Assembly: GCF_947495735.1 (NCBI RefSeq)
Contig: NZ_CANMAA010000003.1
Location: forward strand, 124,001-188,000
DNA: 64,000 bases
Reading direction: 5' to 3'
Source: an uncultured Pseudokineococcus sp.
GTDB taxonomy: Bacteria; Actinomycetota; Actinomycetes; Actinomycetales; Quadrisphaeraceae
Under the pieces are notes generated by a model, which made no database searches, was not told the origin of the DNA, and saw nothing but the letters and a program-made list of their open reading frames with translations. The position numbers and the translations under genes are program-made. Positions 19,938 to 27,236 of this stretch are shown here, piece after piece (within the stretch, counting starts at the first letter, position 1; every line of letters starts with the position of its first letter).

Positions 19938-20026
19938 GGACCCCCCGCGCACCCGCCAGAGCCCACCTGCCCTTGCTGCCTTCCGGCCCTGGGGGAGTTC
20001 AGCGGGGTGGCGCCACGCGAGGGGCC
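19938..20026 (-). ncRNA. ffs: SRP (4.5S) RNA
   Basis: On the minus strand the conserved tip GGCCGGAAGGCAGCAAGGG is present (around 19970-19990) with its flanking internal loop, the part bound by Ffh. The arms close with GGCCCC...CGCG at the 5' side and GCGCGGGGGG at the 3' side, giving a hairpin of about 89 nt. The 5' end is placed by a TACAGT -10 box (20034-20039) 7 nt upstream; both ends may be off by several bases. Position next to dnaX is the usual bacterial neighbourhood. Confidence 0.92.
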
Positions 20027-20033
20027 GCCGCCA

Positions 20034-20039
20034 ACTGTA
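20034..20039 (-). promoter_or_regulatory. -10 box (TACAGT) of the SRP RNA gene
   Basis: TACAGT on the minus strand, 7 nt before the proposed RNA 5' end. Confidence 0.55.
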
Positions 20040-20157
20040 GGGGACGTCGCGCGCGGCCCGGAAGCCGTCCCGGGCGCGGGCCGCCCGGCGGACCCGCACG
20101 GCGGAACGCCACGGCGGCCCGGGGACGGGGGCGACGCGGGCACCCGCCCACCTCCGG

Positions 20158-20163
20158 TAGGCT
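20158..20163 (+). promoter_or_regulatory. -10 box (TAGGCT) of tRNA-Ser(GGA)
   Basis: TAGGCT ends exactly 7 nt before the mature 5' end of the tRNA, so the primary transcript may start at +1 of the tRNA. Confidence 0.5.
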
Positions 20164-20170
20164 CCTCCGC

Positions 20171-20253
20171 GGAGGATTCGCCTAGTGGCCTATGGCGCAC
20201 GCTTGGAAAGCGTGTTGGGGAGACCCTCGGGGGTTCGAATCCCCCATCCTCCG
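20171..20253 (+). tRNA. tRNA-Ser (GGA anticodon)
   Basis: Class II tRNA: acceptor GGAGGAT (20171-20177) with ATCCTCC (20246-20252), discriminator G, anticodon stem CACGC/GCGTG around loop TTGGAAA (anticodon GGA), long variable arm GGGGAGACCC, and T-loop TTCGAAT. CCA is not encoded. Confidence 0.96.
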
Positions 20254-20287
20254 CCTCGGTCGGCCCGCGGCACCGCGGACCGGCACC

Positions 20288-20323
20288 ACGCAGGCCCCGT
20301 CCCCTCCGGGACGGGGCCTGCGT
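20288..20323 (+). terminator. terminator after tRNA-Ser(GGA)
   Basis: Perfect 16-bp stem (20288-20303 with 20308-20323), 4-nt loop, followed by CGTCCTG. Confidence 0.8.
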
Positions 20324-20372
20324 CGTCCTGCGGTGCTTCATTCGGGTGACCCGCCGGGGCGCGTGCAGCCCG

Positions 20373-20395
20373 TTGTCGGGCCCCCGTGGCACCGT
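20373..20395 (+). promoter_or_regulatory. RecA-NDp (PafBC-type DNA-damage) promoter
   Basis: TTGTCGGGC (20373-20381), 8 nt, then CACCGT (20390-20395) fit the RecA-independent damage promoter consensus tTGTCRGtg-N8-TAnnnT known from mycobacterial recA P1. The -10 then lies 6 nt before the ATG at 20402. The element at 24800-24822 has the same spacing. Confidence 0.65.
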
Positions 20396-20401
20396 CGTGC
20401 C

Positions 20402-20617
20402 ATGGCCTCCTCCCGCGCCGCTCGCGCCACCCTGGAGCACTCCGCCTCCGCCGCCCTGGACGACATGGACTGCGCCGTGTGCGGCCGCTCCGTGCCCCAC
20501 GAGCTCGTCGACTGCGTCGACGGCCACGAGCAGGACTGCCCCGACCGGGTGTGCACCGCCTGCGGCAGCATCCTCGTCGTGGGTCCCTCGCCGCTCGAGC
20601 TCCTGCGCTCCGCGTAG
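20402..20617 (+). CDS. small Cys-rich protein, probable zinc binder
   Basis: Unrecognised protein of 71 residues with normal GC-rich third-position codon use. Six Cys in a C24-x2-C27-x10-C38-x7-C46-x4-C51-x2-C54 arrangement, i.e. C-A-V-C-G and C-T-A-C-G knuckles enclosing an acidic H-E-x-D-C segment, look like a zinc ribbon. No signal peptide or membrane segment, so cytosolic. ATG at 20402 is preceded at 6 nt by the -10 of a promoter that matches the DNA-damage RecA-NDp consensus, giving a leaderless, possibly PafBC-controlled mRNA. Stands alone between tRNA-Ser and the convergent ACC deaminase gene. A role in the damage response is inferred only from the promoter. Confidence 0.7.
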   Translation: MASSRAARATLEHSASAALDDMDCAVCGRSVPHELVDCVDGHEQDCPDRVCTACGSILVVGPSPLELLRSA

Positions 20618-20648
20618 CCGGCCGGCCGGCCGCCAGGGGTCCTGCCTC

Positions 20649-21659
20649 TCAGGAGCGGAACAGCCCCGAGTAGGCGTTGAGCGCCGGCTGGCCGCCGAGG
20701 TGGGCGAACAGCACGTTCGAGTCGCGGGGGATGGTCCCGTCCTGCACCAGGTCGATCAGCCCGGCCATGGACTTGCCCTCGTAGACGGTGTCGAGGACGA
20801 CGCCCTCGAGCCGACCCACCAGCCGGATGGCGTCCAGGGTGGAGTCCACCGGGACGCCGTACAGCTCCCCGGCCCAGCCCGCGAGGACCTCGATCTCGTC
20901 CTCGCGCAGGTCACGGCCGAGGCCGACCATGTCGGCGGTGCGGCGGGCGATGCGCGCCACCTGGTCGCGGGTCTCGGCGAGCTTCGCGGAGGCGTCGATG
21001 CCGAGGACGCGCCGGGGGCGCTCCTGCCCGGCGAACCCCGCGATCATCCCGGCCTGCGTGGAGCCCGTGACCGCGCACACGACGACCGTGTCGAAGAAGA
21101 CGCTGAGCTCCCGCTCCTGCTGCTGCACCTCCTCGGCCCAGCGCGCGAACCCCAGCCCGCCGAGGGGGTGGTCCGACGCGCCCGCCGGGATGGCGTACGG
21201 CGTCCCGCCGGCCGCGCGCACGTCCTCGACCGCCTTCTCCCAGCTCGGCTTGAAGCCCACGCCGAAGCCGGCCGGGTCCAGGCGCACGTCGGCTCCCATG
21301 ATCCGCGAGAGCAGGATGTTGCCGACCCGGTCGCTCATCGGGTCCGGCCAGTCGACCCAGTCCTCCTGCACGAGGACGGCCCGCAGGCCGAGGTGCGCGG
21401 CGACGGCCGCCACCTGGCGGGTGTGGTTGGACTGGTACCCGCCGATGGAGACGAGGGTGTCGGCGCCCTGCGCCAGGGCGTCCGGGACGAGGTACTCCAG
21501 CTTGCGCGTCTTGTTGCCGCCGTAGGCGAGGCCGCTGCTCACGTCCTCGCGCTTCGCCCAGACGCGGGCCCCGCCCAGGTGGGCGCTGAGCCGGTCCATC
21601 GGGTGCACGGGGCTGGGGCCGAAGGTGAGCGGGTGGCGCGGGAAGTCGCTGAGGGCCAC
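20649..21659 (-). CDS. acdS: 1-aminocyclopropane-1-carboxylate deaminase
   Basis: PLP enzyme that converts ACC, the plant ethylene precursor, to 2-oxobutyrate and ammonia; 336 residues, matching the family length of about 338. Near-identical family N-terminus ([12 protein letters not shown]), G-G-N-K-T-R-K-L-E with the PLP lysine at 50, and G-G-Y-Q-S-N-H-T-R. The residues that separate true ACC deaminase from the related D-cysteine desulfhydrase are both the deaminase type: Glu294 in V-Y-E-G-K-S-M and Leu321 in A-H-L-G-G (Ser and Thr in desulfhydrases). GTG start at 21659 with GGAAGGA upstream. No acdR regulator is adjacent. Suggests contact with plants or plant litter. Confidence 0.92.
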   Translation of the reverse strand: MALSDFPRHPLTFGPSPVHPMDRLSAHLGGARVWAKREDVSSGLAYGGNKTRKLEYLVPDALAQGADTLVSIGGYQSNHTRQVAAVAAHLGLRAVLVQEDWVDWPDPMSDRVGNILLSRIMGADVRLDPAGFGVGFKPSWEKAVEDVRAAGGTPYAIPAGASDHPLGGLGFARWAEEVQQQERELSVFFDTVVVCAVTGSTQAGMIAGFAGQERPRRVLGIDASAKLAETRDQVARIARRTADMVGLGRDLREDEIEVLAGWAGELYGVPVDSTLDAIRLVGRLEGVVLDTVYEGKSMAGLIDLVQDGTIPRDSNVLFAHLGGQPALNAYSGLFRS

Positions 21660-21918
21660 GGTGGGTCCTTCCGCCGGGAGTGGTCTGCGGGCGCAGGCTC
21701 GTGCGGCCGCGGGGGCGGCGTCAAGAGCCCTGCGCCACCTCGGCCCGGCCCGTCCGCGGCCCGCCCCGTCCGTGCGGGCAGAGCCCCCCGCACCGCAGGA
21801 GCGGGCGGTCCGGTGGACCACGGCGGCGCAGCGGCCGACCCGTGGCCGGAGGAGCCCGCGCGGGCGTCGAGGACGCGCCGTCGCCCGGCGGACAGCGGGG
21901 ACGCGGGGAGCCACGACC

Positions 21919-21924
21919 TAGAGT
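21919..21924 (+). promoter_or_regulatory. -10 box (TAGAGT)
   Basis: TAGAGT ends 6 nt before the GTG at 21931; it would drive the three-gene run 21931-23364 from a leaderless start. Confidence 0.55.
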
Positions 21925-21930
21925 GGCCGG

Positions 21931-22230
21931 GTGATCTTCCGGGCCGTGGGCGACGGGCGCCCCTACCCCGAGCACGACCTGTCGACGACGCGGGCGTGGT
22001 CGGACGTCGCGCCCCGTCAGATCCGCCTGGAGGAGCTCGTGACCACGCGCCGCACCCTCGACCTCGAGGCGCTGCTCGCCGACGACTCGACCTTCTACGG
22101 GGACCTGTTCGCCCACGTGGTGCAGTGGCGGGGCGTCATGTACCTCGAGGACGGCCTGCACCGCGCCGTCCGCGCCGCGCTGCAGCAGCGGTCGACCCTG
22201 CACGCCCGCGTCCTCGTCCTGGAGGGCTGA
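21931..22230 (+). CDS. conserved actinobacterial protein, VapB-antitoxin-like annotation
   Basis: Cytosolic protein of 99 residues. It begins (f)M-I-F-R-A-V-G-D-G-R-P-Y-P and holds L-V-T-T-R-R-T-L-D-L-E-A-L-L, D-S-T-F-Y-G-D-L-F-A-H-V-V and Y-L-E-D-G-L-H-R-A-V-R-A-A-L-Q-Q-R, a widespread actinobacterial protein that databases often label VapB-family antitoxin. No PIN-domain toxin lies next to it, and its usual neighbour is, as here, a LytR_C-domain protein one base downstream, so a housekeeping role fits better than toxin-antitoxin. GTG start with a TAGAGT -10 box 6 nt upstream. Function unknown. Confidence 0.8.
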   Translation: MIFRAVGDGRPYPEHDLSTTRAWSDVAPRQIRLEELVTTRRTLDLEALLADDSTFYGDLFAHVVQWRGVMYLEDGLHRAVRAALQQRSTLHARVLVLEG

Positions 22231-22231
22231 G

Positions 22232-22885
22232 ATGGCCGACGACCGACCGCAGGCGCCGCTGGGCGCTCCCGACCCCGACGAGGAGACCGAGGCGCTCCAG
22301 CGCGCCGAGCGTCGACGCCGGCGCACCCGAGCCCGCCAGAGCCTGGTCTTCGTCGCGATCTTCCTCGTCGTCCTCGGCATCGGCATCGGCGCGGCCGGGG
22401 TCAACCGCGGCTGGTGGGCGGGCCCCTTCGGGGCGGACGCGCCGGGCAGCGCCGAGCCGAGCGCCTCGTGCCCGACCGCGACGACCGTGCCGGTCGACGC
22501 GGCGGGCGTCGAGGTCTCCGTCCTCAACGCGACGACGCGCGCGGGCCTCGCCGGCGGGGTCGCCCAGGAGCTCACCGCCCGGGGCGTGGTCGTCGGCGCC
22601 GTCGCCAACGCGCCCGAGGGCACGCAGGTGCCCGGCGCCGCGCAGATCCTCCACGGCCCCGAGGGCGAGCGCGCCGCGCAGGGCCTGGCCAGCGTGGCCC
22701 CCGGCGCCGAGCTGGTCCGCGACGACCAGCGCGCCGGTCCCGCCGTCGACCTCGTCCTCGGCGAGGCCTGGACCCAGCTCGAGCCGGCGGACACCCCGCT
22801 GACCGCCTCGGTCGTCCCGGACCCGGCCTCGGTGCCCGCCGGGTGCCCGGCGGTGACGCCCGCCCCGACGACCCCGGCCCCCTGA
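22232..22885 (+). CDS. LytR_C-domain membrane protein
   Basis: Envelope protein of 217 residues. Acidic and basic cytosolic segment (1-35), one membrane helix (about 37-56), then an outside domain in which V-E-V-S-V-L-N-A-T-T-R-A-G-L-A is the signature of the LytR_C domain found at the end of LytR-CpsA-Psr enzymes and in stand-alone cell-wall proteins. No LCP catalytic domain is present. The tail is Pro/Thr-rich. ATG at 22232 is one base after the previous stop; the unit continues into a UVR-motif protein. Likely helps bind or organise wall polymers, but its activity is not established. Confidence 0.85.
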   Translation: MADDRPQAPLGAPDPDEETEALQRAERRRRRTRARQSLVFVAIFLVVLGIGIGAAGVNRGWWAGPFGADAPGSAEPSASCPTATTVPVDAAGVEVSVLNATTRAGLAGGVAQELTARGVVVGAVANAPEGTQVPGAAQILHGPEGERAAQGLASVAPGAELVRDDQRAGPAVDLVLGEAWTQLEPADTPLTASVVPDPASVPAGCPAVTPAPTTPAP

Positions 22886-22893
22886 GCCGGCTC

Positions 22894-23364
22894 GTGGACG
22901 GCCCGGCAGGACCGGACGGCCCCGCGCCGCCGCCGGACGGCCCCGCGCCGCCGCCGGACGGCCCCGCGCCGCCGCCGGACGGGGACGGCGCGCAGCCCGA
23001 CCCGCCCGAGCCGGCGGACGCGGTGCCACCGGCCGGCGGTCGTGCCCGCGACCTCGTCCGCGGCCGCCGCCGCGCTCCGCGCACGCCCGACCCGGCGGGG
23101 CGGGCCCACCACATGGGCTCGGTGCCCGACCGGATGCCGGTCCTGCGTCCCGACGGCTCGCGCGGCACGACGCGGACGTCCGTCGTCCAGCTGACCGCCG
23201 CGACGCCGCACCGCCTCGAGCAGCTCGAGGTCGAGCTCGAGGCCGAGATGCGCGGCCTGGCCGCCGAGGGCCGCTACGAGGAGGCCGCCTGGGCCCGCGA
23301 CGAGCTCGCCGCCACCCGTGGCGAGGTCGAGCGGCGTCGCGAGCGCGGGCGGTCCCGGGACTGA
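22894..23364 (+). CDS. UVR-motif coiled-coil protein with Pro-rich repeat start
   Basis: Protein of about 156 residues from a GTG at 22894, 8 bp after the LytR_C gene. The C-terminal half contains L-E-A-E-M-R-x-L-A-A-E-G-R-Y-E-E-A-A-W-A-R-D-E-L, a UvrB/UvrC-type (UVR) helical interaction motif, between basic segments. The N-terminal part is three copies of D-G-P-A-P-P-P from a 21-bp tandem repeat and an acidic/Pro stretch. An alternative start is the ATG at 23113, which would keep only the conserved part. UVR motifs occur in UvrB, UvrC, Clp and McsA partners; which partner applies here is unknown. Confidence 0.6.
   Translation: MDGPAGPDGPAPPPDGPAPPPDGPAPPPDGDGAQPDPPEPADAVPPAGGRARDLVRGRRRAPRTPDPAGRAHHMGSVPDRMPVLRPDGSRGTTRTSVVQLTAATPHRLEQLEVELEAEMRGLAAEGRYEEAAWARDELAATRGEVERRRERGRSRD
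22918..22980 (+). repeat. three 21-bp tandem repeats
   Basis: Unit of 21 bp (GGCCCCGCGCCGC then CGCCGGAC) repeated exactly three times at 22918, 22939 and 22960; in frame it codes for G-P-A-P-P-P-D. Copy number could vary without frameshift. Confidence 0.9.
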
Positions 23365-23487
23365 TCTGGGCCCGGGACTGACCGCGGACCAGGGCTGACG
23401 TCGGGCCACGACCGACTCGCGCCAGGGCTGCCCGCGCCAGGGCTGCCCGCGGGCCGGGGCTGCCACGGGCGCCCGGCCCGGTCCCGC
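23365..23487. repeat. short direct repeats in convergent intergenic region
   Basis: Holds imperfect copies of CCCGGGACTGA and of GCGCCAGGGCTGCCC between converging genes, plus palindromic CGGGCGCCCG near the exchanger stop that may terminate it. No gene seen. Confidence 0.5.
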
Positions 23488-24696
23488 TCAGGGACGGCCG
23501 CGCCGCGCCCGGAGGACCGCCGCACCGCCGACCGCCACCACGGCGAGGACGCCGGCCGCGGCCACGGCCTGCAGGTAGGTCCCCAGCGCGGTGCTGCCCG
23601 ACGCGTCGAGGACGAGGTAGCCGAGGTAGGCGCCGTAGGCGGCGAGGAGGAGTGCGCCGTCGCCGCGCGACAGCTCGGACGCCAGGAGGGCCAGCACCAG
23701 CAGCCCCGCCGCGGCCGCGACCATGACCGGCAGGTCCACGGCGCGTGCGCTGTCCGCGACCGGGACCCCGCCGGGGCTCAGGAGGCCGGTGAGGCCGAGG
23801 ACGGCCCCGACGTTGAAGATGTTGCTCCCGACGACGTTGCCGATGGCGAGGTCGCGCTCGCCGCGCACGACCGCGATGACGGACGTCGCGAGCTCCGGCA
23901 GCGACGTCCCGACGGCGACGACGGTGAGGCCGACGACGAGGTCGCTGACGCCCAGGTCGGCCGCGATCGTGCTCGCCGCGCCCACCAGGAGCTGGGACCC
24001 CGCGACGAGGAGCGCGATCCCTGCGACGAGCAGCGCGGCGTCGCGCAGCAGCCGCCCGCGACCGGTGCCGGCGGCGCCGGGGCGGGGCGCCGCCGTCGCC
24101 CCGCTCGCGACCCGGACGCCGTCCGCCGCCTGCGGCCCCCGCGCGTGCAGCGCGCCGTGGGCCGCGGCGGCGCCCGCGACGCGCGGGCGCGCGGCTCCTG
24201 CGCCACCTCCGCCGGAGGCCTGCGCGGCGAGGGCGTCCGCCGCGGCGCGCTCCTCCCGGCGCGAGGCGACGACCGAGCGCGTCAGGTAGGCGACGACGGC
24301 GAGGAGGAGGACTCCCCCGTCGAGGCGGCCCACCGAGCCGTCCAGCGCGAGGAGCAGCGCGAGGACGCTCAGGCCCACCACGACCGGCATGTCCACCCGC
24401 AGCACCGGGCGGCCCACGGGCAGCGGCAGCGCGAGCGCGGAGATCCCGAGGATGAGCAGGACGTTGGCGATGTTGCTGCCGACGACGTTGCCCACCGCCA
24501 GCCCCGGGGCGCCGTCCAGCGTCGCCATCAGCGTCACCGCGAACTCCGGCGCGCTGGTCGCCGCGGCCACCACGGTCAGGCCCACCACCAGCGGCGACAG
24601 CCCGAACGCCCGCGCCAGGCCACCGCCCCCGCGCACGAGGAGCTCCCCGCCGACGACGAGCAGGACGAAGCCGAGCACGAGCTGGGCGGCGAGCAT
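23488..24696 (-). CDS. calcium/sodium antiporter (CaCA family, YrbG-like)
   Basis: Inner-membrane cation exchanger of 402 residues with about ten membrane helices in two inverted halves. The alpha-repeats are A-A-T-S-A-P-E-F and G-N-V-V-G-S-N-I-A-N-V in the first half and V-G-T-S-L-P-E-L-A-T-S and G-N-V-V-G-S-N-I-F-N-V in the second; the two Glu and Asn residues line the ion site. A long Ala/Gly-rich cytosolic loop (about 155-215) joins the halves. ATG at 24696, with GAGGAG eight bases upstream; the frame remains open beyond but is antisense to other genes. Divergent from the DUF6338-like gene. Substrate could be Ca2+ or another divalent ion. Confidence 0.9.
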   Translation of the reverse strand: MLAAQLVLGFVLLVVGGELLVRGGGGLARAFGLSPLVVGLTVVAAATSAPEFAVTLMATLDGAPGLAVGNVVGSNIANVLLILGISALALPLPVGRPVLRVDMPVVVGLSVLALLLALDGSVGRLDGGVLLLAVVAYLTRSVVASRREERAAADALAAQASGGGGAGAARPRVAGAAAAHGALHARGPQAADGVRVASGATAAPRPGAAGTGRGRLLRDAALLVAGIALLVAGSQLLVGAASTIAADLGVSDLVVGLTVVAVGTSLPELATSVIAVVRGERDLAIGNVVGSNIFNVGAVLGLTGLLSPGGVPVADSARAVDLPVMVAAAAGLLVLALLASELSRGDGALLLAAYGAYLGYLVLDASGSTALGTYLQAVAAAGVLAVVAVGGAAVLRARRGRP

Positions 24697-24799
24697 CACG
24701 AGCTCCTCAGGTGGGGCGGGTGAGCCGCGGCCCGGGAGGCCGCGGCCGCATCTTCCCGCACCGGGGGTGACCGACGCGGAGCCTCCCGGCTCGACGCCG

Positions 24800-24822
24800 T
24801 TGTCGGCCCCCCGGCCTAGCGT
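24800..24822 (+). promoter_or_regulatory. RecA-NDp (PafBC-type DNA-damage) promoter
   Basis: TTGTCGGCC (24800-24808), 8 nt, TAGCGT (24817-24822): a match to tTGTCRGtg-N8-TAnnnT at exact spacing, upstream of the frameshifted gene at 24859. Predicted start near 24829, leaving a 30-nt leader that carries a GAGGGGGAG RBS. Confidence 0.7.
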
Positions 24823-24858
24823 CTGCACAGACGAGCTGGACGGCGACGAGGGGGAGTC

Positions 24859-25556
24859 GTGCTGGGTGAGGTGCCGTCGTCGCTCGTCGGGCTGCTCCTC
24901 CTGGTCGTGGTGGTCCTTCCGGGGGCCGTCTGCACGTGGGCGTGCGAGCGGGAGGGCGCAGGATCGACTGTCGGCTTCGGCGATCGAGTCCTGCGCTTCG
25001 TCGCCGCGTCTGCGGTCCCGCGGTGGTGCTCGCCTGGCCGGAGCACCTCGTCTACCGCGTCGCCATCGCCGGCCGGGACGACTTGGCCGTCGGCCAGTTC
25101 GCCGTGCTGTGGCTCGGCCTGGTCGTCGTCGTGGCTCTCCCTGGCGCTGCTGGCACCGTCGTCGGAGGGCTGTGCGCGACGCGCTCGGACCGCAGCGGGT
25201 CGTGGCCCCGCCTCCGTCGCTGGTTGTCACCGGCGCACGAGGACCGCGTGCTCCGCCTGCTCCTCGGACGGAGTCCTGATCCGAGGGCGTGGGACTTCTT
25301 CTTCGCCGAGCGGCCGAGGGCCCTCCTCCGGCTGCGGCTCCCCGACGGCACCTGGCTAGCCGGGAGGTTCGCCGGGGACTCCTACGCGAGCGGGTTCCCC
25401 CACGACCCTGACCTCTACCCCGAAGAGGCGTGGGAGGTGGGCGGCGAGACCGGACGGCTGGGAGAGAGGGGCTCGGGGTACCCCCTCTACGTCGCCGCAG
25501 GTGCTGTCGAGCGGATCGAGGTGCTGGAGAGCAGCACCGCTGCTGAGGAGGCCTGA
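24859..25556 (+). pseudogene. DUF6338-like membrane protein gene with frameshift
   Basis: Two frames together make one protein. From a GTG at 24859, with GAGGGGGAG upstream, comes a membrane helix (L-L-L-L-V-V-V-V-L-P-G) and F-G-D-R-V-L-R-F-V-A-A-S-A-V up to about 25015. The second frame then carries A-V-V-L-A-W-P-E-H-L-V-Y-R, another helix, and W-D-F-F-F-A ... S-Y-A-S-G-F-P-H-D-P-D-L-Y-P-E-E-A to the stop at 25556, which recalls DUF6338 C-termini. Joining them needs one extra base near 25010-25022, so the genome lacks one base there, by mutation or sequencing error. No slippery heptamer is seen. GC is slightly lower than in the neighbours. Promoter is of the DNA-damage type. Confidence 0.65.
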
Positions 25557-25557
25557 C

Positions 25558-25740
25558 GTGACCAGCGCAGAAGCCACCAGCACCAGCGCTCGCACGGTCG
25601 ACTTCCCGCGCCGCGGTGGGTACCGAGGCCGAGGAGACGCCCGGACGATGGGTCGTCCGAGGGACCTCCCTCCGGCGAGCTCCTACGTCGCGCCCGACCG
25701 CCGGCGCGACGACGAGCACGACGAGGCCCGGACGTCCTGA
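25558..25740 (+). CDS. small basic protein coupled to the DUF6338-like gene
   Basis: Sixty residues from a GTG one base after the upstream stop (TGA-C-GTG), suggesting coupling. It is polar: T-V-D-F-P-R-R-G-G-Y-R-G-R-G, then R-T-M-G-R-P-R-D-L-P-P-A-S-S, ending in a charged D-R-R-R-D-D-E-H-D-E tail. No membrane segment. I have no functional family for it. Its tight placement and codon use make it likely real; if the upstream gene is broken, coupling would be disturbed. Confidence 0.55.
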   Translation: MTSAEATSTSARTVDFPRRGGYRGRGDARTMGRPRDLPPASSYVAPDRRRDDEHDEARTS

Positions 25741-25788
25741 GCTCCTCCGTCCCGCCGCACCCGAGCACCACGGCGGCGCGCGGCGTCG

Positions 25789-27156
25789 TCACGCCTCGTC
25801 GGCCAGCGCGGCGGTGAGCACCCCCAGCGCCGGTTCCAGCTCCACCCGGCGGGGAGCGGCCCACCCGACGACGACGCCGGCGCTCCGGGACTCCAGGCAG
25901 CTGCCCGCCAGGCCGCCGAGGACCACGCCCGCGCCCGCCGCCGCGGCGACCACCCGCTCCTCCTGCGCCCGCGACGGCAGCGGCACGACCAGGTGCGCAC
26001 CCGCGTCGTCGCCGACCGGCTCGCACCCGGACGCCAGCACCGCCGCGCGCACGAGCTCGCGGCGCGACGACAGCTCGCGCCGCAGCCGGCGCAGGTGGCG
26101 GGCGAGGTCGCCGCTGCTCGCCATCGCCGCCAGCACCCGCTGGCCCGCCCGGGGTGGCCGTGTCCCGGTCCGCGTCCGGGCGTCCAGCAGCGCCTCGCGC
26201 AGCGGCGCCGGGCAGACCGCCCACCCGGCGCCGAGGGTCGGGCTCACGGTCTTCGACGTCGTGCCGAGGTGCACCACCACGTCCGGCGCGAGCGCGGCGA
26301 GCAGCGGCAGGGGGGCGACGTCGTAGCGGAGCTCGCCGTCGTAGTCGTCCTCGAGGACGAGGAAGCCCTCCGCGCGGGCCCGCTCCACCAGACGGGTGCG
26401 GCGCCCCGCCGGCAGGCGCCCCCCGAGCGGGAACTGGTGCGCCGGGGTGCAGTAGACGGCGGCGACGCCGGCGGGGACGGCGTCCACCACGAGCCCGTCG
26501 GCGTCCACCGGGACGGGGACCGGCACGAGCCCGGCCGCCCGCAGCGCCCCGACGACGCGGCGGTAGCCCGGGTCCTCCACGGCGACCCGCGCCCCGCGGG
26601 GCAGCAGGGCCGCGACCTCGGCCACGGCGGCCGACGTCCCGGTGGTGGCGACGACGTCGTCGGGGTCGGCGGGCAGGCCGCGGTGGCGCAGCAGGTGGGA
26701 GCTCACGGCGGCGCGGAAGGCCCGGTCCCCCAGCGGGTCCGGGGAGGCGTCGGGCGGCTGGTCGCCGGCGGCCCGCCAGGCGCGGCGCCACGCGGCGCGC
26801 TCGAGCACCTCGGTGCAGGGCGTGCCGGCCCGCAGGTCGACCCCCGTGCGCGCGGCCTGCTCCGGCCGGCGCCGCGGGCGCGGCCGGCTGCGGGGCTCGT
26901 CGGGCGCGGGCGCGTCGACGACGAAGGTCCCGACACCGCGGCGCCCCTCGACCCAGCCCTCGGCCAGCAGCTGGTCGTACGCCGCCGCGGTCACCGTGCG
27001 GCTGACGCAGAGGGCCCGGGCCAGCTCGCGCGTCGACGGCAGCCGCTCCCCCGCCGCGAGGGTCCCGCGCACCGCGGCGTCGCGGAGCCCGGCGGCCACC
27101 TGCACGGGCAGCGGCTCGCCGGCGGCTCGGTCGACCACGAGCGGTGGGACGTCCAC
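25789..27156 (-). CDS. MocR/PdxR-type regulator (GntR HTH fused to aminotransferase fold)
   Basis: Cytosolic regulator of about 455 residues. The N-terminal winged helix (about 10-80: R-L-P-S-T-R-E-L-A-R-A-L, S-R-T-V-T-A-A-Y-D-Q-L) is followed by a class I aminotransferase-like domain with V-V-A-T-T-G-T-S, E-D-D-Y-D-G-E-L-R-Y and G-T-T-S-K-T-V-S-P, the last holding the PLP lysine. MocR proteins bind PLP as effector and act on vitamin B6 or amino-acid genes. Two GTG starts compete (27162 and 27156); GGGGAGG abuts the first and has proper 5-nt spacing to the second, so 27156 is chosen. Divergent from the flavoprotein gene at 27237 across 80 bp, its likely target. Confidence 0.88.
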   Translation of the reverse strand: MDVPPLVVDRAAGEPLPVQVAAGLRDAAVRGTLAAGERLPSTRELARALCVSRTVTAAAYDQLLAEGWVEGRRGVGTFVVDAPAPDEPRSRPRPRRRPEQAARTGVDLRAGTPCTEVLERAAWRRAWRAAGDQPPDASPDPLGDRAFRAAVSSHLLRHRGLPADPDDVVATTGTSAAVAEVAALLPRGARVAVEDPGYRRVVGALRAAGLVPVPVPVDADGLVVDAVPAGVAAVYCTPAHQFPLGGRLPAGRRTRLVERARAEGFLVLEDDYDGELRYDVAPLPLLAALAPDVVVHLGTTSKTVSPTLGAGWAVCPAPLREALLDARTRTGTRPPRAGQRVLAAMASSGDLARHLRRLRRELSSRRELVRAAVLASGCEPVGDDAGAHLVVPLPSRAQEERVVAAAAGAGVVLGGLAGSCLESRSAGVVVGWAAPRRVELEPALGVLTAALADEA

Positions 27157-27236
27157 GCGCACCTCCCCGGTGGCCTGCCGGAACCGCTCGGTCCTGGCCC
27201 TCGCAGGATGCCACGCAGCCCGCCCAGGGTGGTCGC

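Noticed and set aside
20649-21659. Annotation as D-cysteine desulfhydrase
   Set aside because: The distinguishing positions are Glu and Leu as in ACC deaminase, not Ser and Thr.
21931-22230. A VapBC toxin-antitoxin module
   Set aside because: No PIN-domain or other toxin gene lies next to the VapB-like protein; its neighbour is a LytR_C protein.
18078-22802. A plus-strand frame of more than 1500 codons
   Set aside because: It runs antisense to dnaX and through the SRP RNA, a tRNA and other genes; composition is Arg/Gly/Ala-rich shadow sequence with no motif.
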